A stretch of DNA of 64,000 bases from Liolophura sinensis (Eukaryota > Mollusca > Polyplacophora > Chitonida > Chitonidae): the NCBI RefSeq assembly GCF_032854445.1, contig NC_088296.1, forward strand, positions 5,047,246 to 5,111,245, given 5' to 3'. A model generated the notes under the pieces. It was not told where the DNA came from. It made no database searches and saw only the letters and a program-made list of their open reading frames with translations. A program made the position numbers and the translations under genes. Of this stretch, positions 1 through 12,142 are shown piece by piece (the first letter of the stretch is position 1; the number at the start of each line of letters is the position of its first letter).

Positions 1-253
1 TAAGAACCTCTAAGAACCACATTTATGAACCTCTAAGAACCACCGTTATGAACCTCTAAGAACCACATTTATGAACCTGTAAGATCCACCTTTAAGAACC
101 TCTAAGAACCACCTTTATGAACCTGTAAGAACCACCTTTATGAACCTCTAAGAACCACATTTATGAGCCTGTAAGATCCACCTTTAAGAACCTCTAAGAA
201 CCACCTTTATGAACCTGTAAGAACCACCTTTATGAACCTCTAAGAACCGCTTT
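1..253. repeat. 23-bp minisatellite, cut by the window edge
   Basis: About 11 imperfect copies of a 23-bp unit resembling AACCTCTAAGAACCACCTTT plus ATG. Variants alternate CTCTAAG/CTGTAAG and ATTTATG/CTTTATG/CTTTAAG. The array runs to the left edge, so its true length is unknown. No coding potential. Confidence 0.9.
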
Positions 254-1707
254 TACGATGTAGTACAGCCTGTCAAAATTTATTTATTTTCTTTGAACAT
301 TGTTTAGGAATCAAGATACTCAATACCCAAGAATTTTTTAACTTTGACTTTTTACGATGGCGATCTGTCTTATGGATTGGAGAAACCGGAGTTGCAGATA
401 TCAACCACAGACCATTGGCAAGTTACTGACGAACTTTCCCACATACTTGTGACGTGCAAGTAAGCACACCATCGCGGTGGAAAACAAATTGGCTTAATCG
501 ATAGACAGATTGTGCAAATGGGTTTCTATTAAAATAATGCCAATTCAAAGTGTTCAAGCATTCCTTCGTAAAGTTGTGCTTTGTTGACCACAGCTCTCGC
601 AGGATTGGCCCTGCGCAAGCCGAAAAACTAAGATTTTAATCTGTTTTCTTAAGATGTTTTATAATTTTTTGTTCATGGCTAACCATTTATTCCACCTCTT
701 AAATCAAAATTTATTCCTTTGCATCTTTAGTTTGTTTGCATGTGAACATAAATATATACATAAATGTTTACAGCTTAGTGTGAACTGCCGTTGAAAGTAG
801 CATTTGAATGCGATCTCCTTGACATCAAAATAAACACATCATTCTTGGTTTATTACATTCTGCACTCTCACCACAGTACTTCAAACTTTCCACTTATAGA
901 ACAGATGCGCTTTGTGAAAAAGAACACCCCGAAATAAGCTACACTGCACAGAAAGAAGGGGAAAGAGTGCATAGCGGTTACAGATAAACCGTTTTGTCGA
1001 TTAAGAGTCTAGAGAATAGTCACTGATAGGCGGCCTGTGGTGATATAGGATTTCCTAGGTTAAGTCCTTTAACTTTCGTAACGCTTGATCGAATGTTGTA
1101 TCCCTAATCTTCAGTTTAGTCTAAGCATAACTTTAACTTGCTTATATCTCGGCGATTCTGTGCAAGTATTTAAGTGGCATTGTGTTTGACATCACTTACC
1201 CCACTTCTACACCCTCTCCCCCAGAGCATTCAGCATTCCTGACCCGCGCACTTCAAACGAGAGGTGATGTTTACTGAATATCCCAAACAAGAACCCCCGG
1301 GGCAATCCTAGATAAGCACTCCTCGTACATCGTGTTTAACTAAATGCCACATACAATGACCCCGGTTATGCCCTATTATCTAAGTCTCTACAAGAGACAC
1401 TGTTAGGTACTTAATTTCATGCTCAAACCTTTATTACGCTGAAAACGTTTATCCAGTGAATGCTCAATATACTGACATCGTGTTCACTCACTGATCGTCG
1501 CTGCCCTAGTTTTACTTTCCATGCTGTAGTCTGTTGTATCATACGCTTTTAGCCGTATACACATACACACATGCCACAAGCTAATATGTGACGTTCATTC
1601 AACAGGGTGTTGACCTGTCAAATACAAGAGCAATTACTCTAATCGTATCAACATTTTTCTCGATTAAATGGTAACTCTGCTGAGCATTTCCTGTCGGTAA
1701 TACAAAA
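254..1707. other. Gene-free stretch, nothing recognised
   Basis: AT-rich DNA with stop codons in all frames and no repeat family recognised by eye. I see no exon, RNA gene or element here. Confidence 0.5.
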
Positions 1708-2032
1708 GCAGTGACGAGTGACTAAGTGCTTGGGGTTTAACGTCGCACTTAACAATTTTTTATTCATATGATGACAAGGGAGACCTTAGAGTGCAGGACG
1801 GTCCTTGTTGCAGGACGGATTTCCACCGCTCGTTTATCTAGTGCTGCTTCACTCAGACGACTTACGGAAGGCAAGTAAGCCACTCCACCTGATACGGGAC
1901 AGCTAGTCGTTGCACTATCCCCGTAACTCTTAACGCCAAGCTAACAACTTCCTCTTTTAAGGTCTTAGGTGTGACCCGACACAGGATTGACCCTGGATCT
2001 ACCGTCCCCGAAGTGGACGCTCTACCAGCTAA
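1708..2032 (-). repeat. SINE family B (tRNA-derived), near full length
   Basis: On the minus strand it opens with a tRNA-like head (AGCTGGTAGAGCGTCC, A-box type) and ends with the CCCCAAGCACT tail shared by the copies at 15366, 17858 and 58192. Diagnostic inner words are TGCTGCTTCACTCAGACGAC and AAGGTCTTAGGTGTGACCCG. It is diverged, so an old insertion. Confidence 0.75.
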
Positions 2033-2034
2033 AA

Positions 2035-2690
2035 GCAGTGACGACAGTGCGATATAGTTGGGAAATGTTCACATGTAACCGGTCAAATTCAGCCTAATCA
2101 TTAACAATCTGAACGCTTTTAGTACCGTTCGGTCAAACGAATGCTTTAAAAAGACGTTGCTACATGCCAAAATATTTTGTATGAAGCGTAATACACTTGT
2201 AAGAGACGGAGATGGTACTTTGAATGATATTTAAGAGTAAAACCAGAACAGTCACAAAATGTGACAGTTGGCAAATAGTCACGCATAACCGGTGAAATCC
2301 GGTCTAAAAGTACGGATATGACCGTGTAAACGTTTGGTACTGTTTGTTACTGACGAATGTTTAGAAAACGTTTCTAGATACCAAAATAAATGTGTGTGTA
2401 GAACATGGAATGCTTGCATGTTCAAGTGGGGATATTTGATTGAGGTTAAAGAGTGAAAGAAGAACAGCGACTACATGTGGCAGTTGGCAAATGGTCACAT
2501 GTAACCGGTATAAAGTGAATATATTTGATTGACATTTAGGCTAAGAGTAAAACCACAACAGCGACAGCATGACATAGTTAACAAAAGGTCCCACGTAACC
2601 GATGAAATCCTTTGTTACTGACGACTGCTTTTAAAACAACGTTTCTCGATGCCAAAATACGTATTTTGTTATATTTGGTTGACGTTTAAG
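2035..2690 (+). repeat. Degenerate tandem block of dispersed repeat R1
   Basis: Four decayed copies of the R1 core (GGCAAATGGTCACATGTAAC followed by CGGT) lie at about 2070, 2280, 2490 and 2590. A second shared word between them reads GTTACTGACGAATG...CCAAAATA. Divergence is higher than in the arrays at 9184 and 29485, so this is probably an older block. Confidence 0.6.
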
Positions 2691-3547
2691 GCGCCTGGGA
2701 TCGCTCAGTCCGCCCCTCCTGTCTCCCACTAGAACCTTTCAACCACATACTCCAACACGCTTGTGCTTCCGACGCTCAACGAGCGCGAACCAAAACCCAC
2801 TGGTATGTACCCATACACACATGTTTTATGCTTCTGTTTCTATCCAAGCACTTCAAAGAGATGTTAACGCATGATGATTCAGTAACGTATGTGTAACTCT
2901 AAGAGATGTACAAGGCATGTGGCGTAGAAGTAAAACTTTCCTACAGTTAACATTGGCCCGGTTCCCTCTGCAGAATGGCTTACCATAGCACAGTCATATA
3001 CGAAACTAAACTATAGTAAAGGAAAACTAACTGAGGAATTTATTTCCCAATCCTATTTTAAACGGCCACGATGTTTTTCAAAAATCTACTGCATCCAAAC
3101 AGGAGTTCGAGGTTTTTTGTCTTTGCTCCACTAAATATTCAACATGAGCGTCTGTAGTCCCACGGACTTAATCATATGTTTTAAAATCAAACCTTTTCTG
3201 GACATTAGTTTTAGTCCGTTGTAAAGAATTATCTTTTTCTGATTTTTCTAAAACAGTATTTTTATTTCAGCAGGTTGCTGACAGACAATATATAGCTGAT
3301 CAACATTATTGACAAGATGCAGACATAATGATACCCTGCAAAACTTATAGCTAGGAGTGCTTGAAAAAATGTCTGAGTGCTAAGTTGACAGTGTTCAAAC
3401 GCTGGAGGTAAAATTAATAAACGTTTCATCAGACAAAACAGTTCTTTGTGAACAGTGGCCACACAACATTTGGACATTTGAAAGAAGCACGAAGTGACAG
3501 CATGACGTCATCATTTTGGATCTATAATGGTGGCCTACTCTAAAAAC
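2691..3547. other. Gene-free stretch, nothing recognised
   Basis: AT-rich, with only short open frames that lack splice or homology support. Confidence 0.45.
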
Positions 3548-3797
3548 AATAACCTGTTAAATTTAACAGAAATTCCATTGGATGATCCCAGAATGTATTC
3601 TGTTATTGCAAAAAATTATTCTGTTAAATATAGCCCACAAATTCTATTCAGTCTGGGATTAAGAGCCTATCTCAATGCCATATTCAACACAAAGGCTGTA
3701 TTTAGCTGATAGGATATCATATTGAATGTGGCAGAGTATTATGTTACGGTTAATAGCAGAATACATTCCAGCATCACAATCTTTCTGTTAAAAGTAA
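3548..3797. mobile_element. MITE-like element with ~40-bp terminal inverted repeats (copy 1)
   Basis: The left end (TTTAACAGAAATTCCATTGG ... GAATGTATTCTG) is the imperfect inverse of the right end (CAGAATACATTCCAGCATCA ... CTTTCTGTTAAA). The element is about 250 bp with no coding capacity. Related copies sit at 5107 and 20394. The ends are not diagnostic of a superfamily to me. Confidence 0.6.
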
Positions 3798-5106
3798 CAT
3801 TGTTTTCTAAGTGTACTTAAGTGATCTGATTTCAATATTCTTTTCTTAGGATACACACGGGCTTTATGCATATAATTATGATCTCAGACATCATTTCTAC
3901 AGTAGCTTTCAACAGGTTATCGCAGAATTCTGTTGTGTTCTTTAACTTTGACTGTAATGGCGGCCTACAAGATTGAGTAAGTAGATTTGCTGATCTGATT
4001 TTAATACTTTTTGTTATTTTTTGTATACACAGGTCTTGTGATCTCTAAGAAATCATTTTTATATTAACTTTCAGTACGGTTTTTCACAATTGTGATGTGA
4101 AGATCTGCTTTAAAATTAAGTTTATGAATGTACATAACCACGTGAACACTCTTCTAAAGTAGCAGCTGAGACGCTGGTGGTTTTACCTCAGCTTCGTTGT
4201 ACATCGGCGAACTCGAGTTTCCTGAACTTCAAAGAAAAATGTTACATTAGTAGGTCATCTTGTATATGCATATCAACTATCTTCCCATGTCTGAGGAGAT
4301 TTACCCGCATGACTGTTAAAATATGCACGCAAACTCCTGATTTCTATCTTGTTATGTTTCTATTTTTTTCATCCGCTCACGTACATAGCCAGGTGAAAAA
4401 CATCTCTAACCGCAGTCTCTACGCGAAGATGTCAAATGATAAGTTGTTTTGCCAGAAACTAGGTGCATTTCTTTGCAGTCACACTCTCCATCAGAAAGCT
4501 AGTTATAACTCCCATCGCGCGTGCTATGTCGAAAACGCGCGGAATTTCGAGGCTATATATCCTCGTTTTGAGGTCGGCCTCGTTTTCGTGTCGAATGTGC
4601 GCTGACCGTTGTTTATGCGATATGGCGAGTGTCTGACCTTGTAAAAAGCATTGAATGACTATATTAGCCAGGCTCGCTGAGCACTGTGCTAAAAAATGGT
4701 CAAGATGGCGGCCAGATGTCGAGTTTATCACCCATGGACGCTTCCTCTGTTATGACACGGTGATATTTCCGTCTTCGGAACTTTTGACATTCCAGAAAAT
4801 ACACCCAACCGTTTCTTCTGGTTCCTGTATCGGTTCTCTCTGGAATGAGGAGAGATAGCGCTGACTGTTGACCTAGTTCTTCTAATATTTTCAGGGATAC
4901 AGAATCGTGGCTGATTTGATAGTGTAATAGATAGACAAATGCAGACTATGCCTGCTAGAATAAGCTGAATTTTAGATATGTGGCAGATTTATTCAATTGT
5001 GACAAGGACGGGAGGCTTTAACTTAGGAGATCCTATCCCCAATATCTGCCAGTGAGTGCCCATGATGTAATTCTTTGAATATGACAAACATTACGCTCAA
5101 AATTAA
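3798..5106. other. Gene-free stretch between two MITE copies
   Basis: A 142-codon plus-strand frame at 4177-4605 is the longest here. It has no recognisable domain or codon bias and overlaps a minus-strand frame of similar quality. I treat both as chance. Confidence 0.4.
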
Positions 5107-5337
5107 TTTGTTAATTATAACAGAAAGTCCGTTGTCTGAGTGATACAAGATTGTATTCTTCTGTTGGAACAGATTATTCTGTTTAACATAACACACATAT
5201 TCTATTAATCAACATAAAGATTCTATTAGATTAACAGAATATTATGTTTGATATGGCACAGTATTATGTTATAATAACTGAATACATTCTAGCATCACTC
5301 ATACAACAGACTCTCTCTTAATATTAACAGATTAATT
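5107..5337. mobile_element. MITE-like element with ~45-bp terminal inverted repeats (copy 2)
   Basis: This is the clearest copy. The left end reads AACAGAAAGTCCGTTGTCTG then AGTGATAC...TGTATTCT. The right end is its imperfect inverse, AGAATACATT..., GCATCACTCATACAACAGAC, TCTCTCTTAATATTAACAG as successive words. About 230 bp, AT-rich, non-coding, so non-autonomous. Confidence 0.7.
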
Positions 5338-7073
5338 TTTTTGAGTGCAGCCAAAGGATTCAAATTTTCGAAATTCTAATTATGAAACAACTGTCTAACC
5401 CATGATCTATACCTTAGTATTGAAGGTGTATAGAACTTTACTTAATAGCATTACTAAAATCCATAACCCTGAAACAAAATGTCAGACTCACCAAACAATT
5501 TCCACGCTATTTTTTTTCAAAACATTCGTTAGACGAGACGTGTATAAACATGTAATCTCATTAGAAGTTTGAACTTATAAAAACGTATTCGGGTATCTTT
5601 ATGACACGTATATATTTGTGGATCAAGCAGTCAGCCGCCCAGAAAGACATTTTATCTCTATCTCTGTATGTGTTTATTTGATTGGTGTTTTATGCCGTAC
5701 TCAAGAATAACGATTTGGTTAGTGCTTATATTCTGTATGAGAAGAACACTTTCTAATGTGAACTATGCTGATTACAGTGGGAAAGGGACATGTCATATTA
5801 GTGTAGGCCTACTGTGACACTGAAGCTGTTAATCTGATGGTTAAAGTATGCATTGAATCACTGTAATGGGTTCATTTCAGTTCAAACTCTTTTGGCGCAC
5901 TGTCGAATTTTTATAGTTCGAATGACAATGATTGTTATTCTCCGTCCAACATTTAAAGAGTCAGCCACCATTTCCAGTCATAGTTTATATGAATGAATGA
6001 ATGAATGAGTGGATGAGTATGGGCTATATATCTCTGTGTTATCACAAACATATACTTTAGTAAGGATCGACGTGTGAGACTGAAACATCCAAATATGAAA
6101 CCTTAAAGAAACTGAAAATCTACATTATGCAAAATTATTATACTGACTTCCAGTATCTCCATTCTGGTCACGGACTTACAGACAAATATTCATGACACAT
6201 TTTGCTTGTTAGGTTTATTTATGTAGGCAGTTCTCGATATACATGGTTACATTATTTTACCGTGATTTTTAAAAAGATAATGTTTTGGTGGTAGCATGTG
6301 TAACATAAAATTGGTATCCATATTTAATTTATCGGCGAGCCTTTCACCTAGAACTGAAAATAGAAGATTGGCCTTTGTTTGCATCCGCTGTGATTCCAGC
6401 GCTTAGTTTTCATGGGATTATAAGTAAAGTAGGTATAATTTGGTGCATTAAATAAAAATACATTTCCAAATTTCTCAGTAGAACGGTTTAGTATATAACA
6501 GCAATGAACGCTCTCTGAAAAACAGTTGATAGAATCTTTAGATATAGCTAATATTTCTTACTTCCGTTTCTGCCATATTTGTACGGCCCGATGAATGATG
6601 AAATCCCTACGCTGTAAAACTGTTTGGACAGTTTCCCTGATTTACTTATCAACAACTACCTATCTTAGATGAATATCAACAGTGAGTTATTCTGGGGAAT
6701 GCTTCATGTTGCAAAATGTGTTAAATCAGGAAAACGCTATATTTGCTGAGCCACGAAGAAATGTCACAATTGATAAATTGGAACGAAAATATGTATCACT
6801 TTACTACAAGGTACGATGCATTAATGCTTATTTATGGTCCTTAATTTTCTCTATGCATAGTAGAAAAAATATATACACATCTAAATGTGTTTACAGATAT
6901 GTAAATTTGGCTCATGTTTGGTATTCCCTAATTTTATGTGCTCTGTTGTATTTTCTATTGTTATAGGATTTCTACTCATGGTCACATATTTCGTTTTGCT
7001 GTGACTTTCTTTCATATATACTAAACGGAAAAACGACAGTTATCTATATATTTGTACGTATGTGGTCTGTAGC
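5338..7073. other. Gene-free stretch with a SINE-A tail fragment and a short microsatellite
   Basis: At about 5668-5712 is a minus-strand 3' fragment of SINE family A (TTATTTGATTGGTGTTTTAT then GCCGTACTCAAGAAT). At 5993-6012 is a short (GAAT)n run. Otherwise AT-rich with nothing recognised. Confidence 0.5.
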
Positions 7074-7157
7074 AACCTGCGCATGATCGGAGGTTTCCCG
7101 AGGGGTCTCCCTATTTTCCTCCCACCATAGTAAAATACTGATTAAATAAATATATGT
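7074..7157 (+). repeat. SINE family A, 3' fragment
   Basis: Contains the family words GGTTTCCCGAGGGGTCTCCC and TTCCTCCCACCATAGTAAAA, ending in TAAATAAATA. The tRNA-like head is missing. Confidence 0.6.
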
Positions 7158-8083
7158 TTGTACAGTTTGGCTGGTAATGAAACGGAGGCCGACACCTTAA
7201 ATTAATAACTTTCTATCTTAAAAGTCATTGTCACAATAGGCATACGTAAATATCAGTGCCTGAACACCAAGCAAACGGAGTCATGAATTTGGTTTTACTT
7301 CTTGTAGGCAATGTCGTATACATGTACAGATCTTTCTCATATGTGGATTTATAAATCTTTTTATCGTCTAGTTCTGACAAGCATTTATCACAATTCCGAA
7401 ACTAGAAACACATTCCATCTTTGGCTTCCTCTCGAGCACCACGTGATATTCCCCACCGATAAAGACATCAAAGTCTAGGTTATCACGCGCCAAGTGCTGA
7501 TTCTAAGTATGCGTCGGTTCAAGACGTCACCGAGTGGTATATATGGTGTAATTGTAACCGGGAAATCAGAAAACAATCAAAGAAAATGTTGAGTTATCTG
7601 GCAGCTCTTGTAGAATGGTATATCTCCTTTACACGGCGGGAAGTCGAGAAAGTTGACTGTGAAGTGGGCGTGTCTGGGTTGTGTGCCCACCAACGTATAT
7701 GCCATTGTATTTCGTCGCTGAGAAGCCTCGCAGCTGCGTAGTGTACATTCATACGCCCACGCAAACACGTGCTCGGTGAAAAGTGACACATTTTTTGATT
7801 TTGATTAATAGTTCTTAAGCTTGGGGTAATCAGACATTGATAAATGAGCATTTGCACAATTGTCGTAGTACACATAAAAACACGTATGTTTTAAAACACA
7901 AAATGACGACTTTTACTTCGTTGTCAGTATATGCGTTACACAAACCATCTTAAAGCGTATTCCACTACTTAGATAATTTACCAACGTACAGCCAGTTTGG
8001 CGGCAAGAAATTAGCGGGCTTCTTCGTTTATAAGAACACAGATGTCGCTGCTCTGTATACGCACTTGTTTATTTGGGTACCTT
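7158..8083. other. Gene-free stretch, nothing recognised
   Basis: Two overlapping minus-strand frames (7577-7875) have no domain signature, no splice context and no homology I can recognise. I see no real gene. Confidence 0.45.
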
Positions 8084-8273
8084 CGTGGCATATTGGATAG
8101 CGTGCTAGTGCAACTCCACCCCATCCTAGTTTCCTCTTCGGTCATACGTGGAAAGGTCTTTCAGCAACCAGTGGATGGTTTCGTCACACCATAATTTTGG
8201 CCGCCGTCGTATAAGTGACATAGTGATAAAGTATGCCGTAAAACGCCAACGAGAAATAAATAAAATATTTATA
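8084..8273 (+). repeat. SINE family A, diverged near-full copy
   Basis: It has the tRNA-like head (CCTTCGTGGCATATTGGATA), the middle word ACGTGGAAAGGTCTTTCAGC and the end CCGTAAAACGCCAACGAGAA plus ATAAATAAA. The B-box region is shortened. Confidence 0.7.
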
Positions 8274-8294
8274 TATTAAATATATAGCGCACCG

Positions 8295-8525
8295 TAATGA
8301 TCCAGGAGCCTCTCACCAATGCGGTTGTTGTGAGTTCGTCCAGCTCATGCTGGCTTCCTCTCCAGCCGTAAGTGGGAAGGTCTGTCAGCAACCTAGAGAT
8401 GGTCGTGGTTTTTTCCCGAGCTCTGCCCCGTTTCCTCCCACTATAATGCTAGCCGCCTTCGTATAAGTGAAATATTCTTGAGTACGGCGTAAAACACTAT
8501 TCAAATAAATAAATAAATAATTTAT
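8295..8525 (+). repeat. SINE family A, 5'-truncated copy
   Basis: Starts inside the head at AATGATCCAGGAGCCTCTCA, keeps the B-box neighbourhood (GTGAGTTCGTCCAGCTCATG), the middle word GGGAAGGTCTGTCAGCAACC and the end GAGTACGGCGTAAAACACTA, followed by an AAATAAATAAATAAA tail. It lies 20 bp after another copy in the same orientation. Confidence 0.8.
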
Positions 8526-9183
8526 AAATTAATCAATTTATTTACTTATTGAAAGCAATAATCAGAAATATTCTTATTTTATTACCTATCATAATTATGG
8601 GGAAAACCATTCCCTTTCACCTGATACTACCCCATCGGATGGAGCGCAAACTGGAAGAGACATTTTACGCGACCTCAATGGTCAAGTGCCAATCAGTTAA
8701 TACGAAGGCCTGGGTTTGAATTAGTTCAGTACACCAGTTACTGATATTTTTCATTATCAGCACACACAGTTTCGAGGGAAGTAGAAAGGGCGGACTAAAA
8801 TGATCACGCATCCTGCGCAATGTTGGAAACATTTTCTCAGCTGAGCTTAACGCGATAATTTGACTGTAAGATGACGCAAGTCGGGATCGTTAACTAGGCA
8901 CGTCTGATGTTCGACTACCCGCCTTTGAAGACACACCCCTTATTACTAACAGCTTGTTGTCAGCTAATACTAAGCAGGTGCTAAACCATAAGCTGACTGA
9001 TGATGATAATAGCCACCTTGTGTTCTTGGTTACTTATTCATGTATTTCATTAGTGTTTATACTGAAGATATTTTCAGTGTCCATGGGCGGTCCGGTTTGT
9101 GGGTGGACAGAATACCGTAGTGCTTGGAGGAAATTGTGTAAACTGTAGTTAGAAGAGAAACATGTGAAAGACTTGCAGCATAT
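8526..9183. other. Gene-free stretch, nothing recognised
   Basis: No exon, RNA gene or repeat recognised. A plus-strand frame at 8954-9148 runs toward the 48-bp array and has no support. Confidence 0.45.
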
Positions 9184-9778
9184 AGAGTAAAACCAGAACA
9201 GTGACAACAGTGTGATGGACATACAGCATTGAAAGTAAGACCAGAACAGTAGCGACAGTGTGATAGACGTACATCATTGAAAGTAAGACCAGAACAGTAG
9301 CGACAGTGTGATGGACGTGGGGCATAGAGGGTAAAACCAGAACGACAACAGTGTGGTAGACGTACAGCATAGAAAGTAGTGGCAACTGTGTGATAGACGT
9401 ACAGCATAGAGAGTAAAACTAGAGCAGCGACGACAGTGTGATAGACATACAGCATAGAGAGTAAAACCAGAACAGTGACGACAGTGTGATAGATGCACAG
9501 TATACAGAGTAAAATCAGAAAGACAACAGTGTAATAGACATACAGCATAGCGAGTAAAACCAGAGCAGCGACGAGAGCGTAATAGACGTACGGCATAGAG
9601 AGTCAAACCAGAACAGTGATGACAGTATGTTAGAAGTACTGCATGGAGAGTAAAGCCAGAACAGCAACAACAGTGTGATAGACATACAGCAGAGAGAGTA
9701 AAAACCAGAACAGTGACAACTGTATTATGGGCGTACAGCATACAGAGTAAAACCAAAACAGTGAGGGCGGTGTAATAC
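9184..9778 (+). repeat. 48-bp tandem array derived from repeat R1
   Basis: About 12 copies of a 48-bp unit: AGTAAAACCAGAACAGTGAC, then GACAGTGTGATAGACATACA and GCATAGAG. The unit equals the 5' part of R1 (compare 34570 and 42590), and the array is followed at 9779-9840 by the R1 core (GGTCACACGTAACCGGTGAA). Because 48 is a multiple of three, long minus-strand frames of up to 179 codons run through it. They are not genes. Confidence 0.9.
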
Positions 9779-9840
9779 TTGGAAAAATGGTCACACGTAA
9801 CCGGTGAATTACGGCCTTTTGTCAGTTTACCGCAGGATTT
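9779..9840 (+). repeat. R1 core at the end of the 48-bp array
   Basis: Carries GGTCACACGTAACCGGTGAA and CTTTTGTCAGTTTACC, which in complete R1 copies follow the segment that forms the array. This ties the array to its parent repeat. Confidence 0.7.
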
Positions 9841-9849
9841 CTCCGAGGC

Positions 9850-10068
9850 CGGGGTGGTTAACGGTTAACGGTTAACGGTAATCCAGGAGCCTCTCACCAA
9901 TGCGGTCACTGTGAGTTCAAGTCCAGCTCATACTGACTTCCTCCCTGTCCGTGCGTGGGAAGGTCATGTGATTTCCCGGGCTCTGCCCGGTTTTCTCCCA
10001 CAATAATGCTGGCCGCCGTTGTATAAGTGTATTCTTGAGTACGGCGTAAAACATCAGTCAGATAAATT
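9850..10068 (+). repeat. SINE family A, head replaced by a short GGTTAAC repeat
   Basis: The body starts at AATCCAGGAGCCTCTCACCA and keeps GTGAGTTCAAGTCCAGCTCA (B-box) and GAGTACGGCGTAAAACATCA. Upstream, GGTTAAC is repeated three times where the tRNA-like head should be. Confidence 0.75.
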
Positions 10069-10587
10069 TTATTCTGTGTATGTGTATTCATAGAAAAGAC
10101 TTCTGTGTATTGAAAAGTTATCAACGTTATATCAGGAATTGGTCCATTAACGCCCGAACAAGCACCATTAAAAACGCACTTGATAAATAACCAATTAACA
10201 TTACGTGGTCAAAAAAGAAAAATACCAGATCTGGATGTGTGGTGTACACAATTGCACGCCGTATTGGAAGACTGTGCGCGACTGCGCAAGCGGTCACACT
10301 GGCGTACCAACAAGTAGAAAAAACAGAGAAAGAACCACACATTTTTGGTGCTGAGAACTATCAAGCCCTTGAGTCAATACAGGTAAATCAGAATTCGCGG
10401 CAACGTGTTCACATACATGTTTTTGTCTTTAACTAGAGAAAACTAGAGAAATTGTTCATTATTAGAGAAACCCACAATGATAGAAAAGAAATGGGACAAT
10501 CATTTGACTGGTTAAGCTGTCTTTATATAAGTCTGCAATACGCCAATCATATGTAGGATCGTTTTGTTCTATAATTCGGAAAAAACG
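10069..10587. other. Gene-free stretch, nothing recognised
   Basis: Overlapping short frames on both strands (10127-10436) lack any signature or splice support. Confidence 0.4.
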
Positions 10588-10770
10588 AGATGACCATAAA
10601 AACGTTTAAATTCGTTTTAGTGAATTCTAAACTTAGGCAGTTGGGGAGGTGACCATAAAAACGTCAGACTTCGTTTTTGGAGATTTCTAAATTTAGGCAG
10701 TGGGGGAGGTGACCATAAAAACGTTAGACTTCGTTTTTGTCGACTTCTGAACTTAGGCAGCTGGGGAACT
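10588..10770 (+). repeat. 60-bp tandem repeat, three copies
   Basis: Three imperfect units of about 60 bp, each with GGTGACCATAAAAACGT, a TTCGTTTT word and AACTTAGGCAG...GGGGA. The first unit is the most diverged. Confidence 0.85.
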
Positions 10771-12142
10771 CGGGTCGGATGGGTCTCGTTAGGAATCCTG
10801 GAGCATCTAATCCATCAACACTAAGTATGGTGCACATTACATATGTAACAGCCGAGGCTTCTTCGCCACATAGATATATTCCAGATGGCAAATATCTTGT
10901 TTTTTCAGCTGCCTGTTTCTTTTCATTCTAAGCTGACCATTTGAACCGTGGTTCACATTTTTGACACACATCGCAAATATGCAATCCTACTAACTGCCAT
11001 GGTTTTTTTTTTTATTCTTCCGTATAAAACTATACAACTTGAAAACCGATGGAAAGATATAGATGTCAAACCGTTCAGCTTGGGCAGGCATTAAGTTGAG
11101 CAAGATAATGTTAACACTATAATGATATGAAAAAATTAAACACAAAACAATTCTCACGTGTCATTATTGGGTAGCTATGAACCAAGTGTGCATATATGTG
11201 ACAAATACTTGCTTACTTATTTTTTTAGTTGACTGACGCTACGAAAAAATGGAAGCCGGCGAAACCAAGCCCCAGTAGACGAAACCAGCGTGAGCCCCTC
11301 TAAAATTAAGATTACATATTTTTTTTACGGTGTAGAAGCTAACGGGCGGAAAATGTTGGCTAATAAAGCACCACCTGTGCAAACATTTCGGTTACGCACA
11401 CGTACAGCTGTATACATAGCAGATGCAGATTATTACCCGTTATGTATACGCCACATGTCGGTGCTGTTTTGGCAGGTTGAGGATTTATGCTTCTTAGCTT
11501 CGATATGTTCTACAGACCCACGTACTCTATCTATAGACATCCTCATTCACTGACCCCACGCAACAATGGAGCCATGGAAAGGTGTATCGTGCGTATAAAA
11601 CAACTGAACACGCATATATTTTTGCGACCGCTCACTCTAAAAAGGTATTATTTGACGTCGGATAAAAGTTCCCATTCATACGTTTCTAAGCACCCAACAA
11701 TTTGAAGATAAAAAAAAATTGTACATATAAAAGAAAACTCCATATACAGGAGGAAATGTGTAAACATATACATGTATATGCTCTTTGATAATCTACTCGT
11801 AAGTGTCTTGCGAGAACATTTCCAAAACTTACATAGGTTTACCTGAAATGATTCAAACCTTCAGTCTTGGGCGAAGAAATCCGCCATGTTTACTTCACAC
11901 AAGAACCTGGATCCATCTTCTGATTAGAAGCTTGTATGGGATTTGTCACGACAGCGATAAAAAGGAAATGATCAGTGAACAAACGACGCGATGACTACGT
12001 TAACGAAGTTGCTATGTACTCCAAAATGCGCTTGAATGTATGCGAATTTCCATATGAAAGATCGCGTTACAACAAACTAAACTATCACCGCTACTGCTTG
12101 CTGCTCATATAATTATCTCCATGACTCCTTCAGGAGAGCTTT
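10771..12142. other. Gene-free stretch, nothing recognised
   Basis: Short frames at 11290-11705 and 11803-11994 have no recognisable domain. No repeat family seen. Confidence 0.4.

Noticed and set aside
4177-4860. Overlapping plus and minus frames of 142, 90 and 67 codons
   Set aside because: No domain, no splice sites and no codon signature; frames of this size occur by chance in 64 kb.
9057-9756. Minus-strand repeat-protein-like frames (160-179 codons)
   Set aside because: These are shadows of the 48-bp R1-derived array. The same family is non-coding elsewhere.
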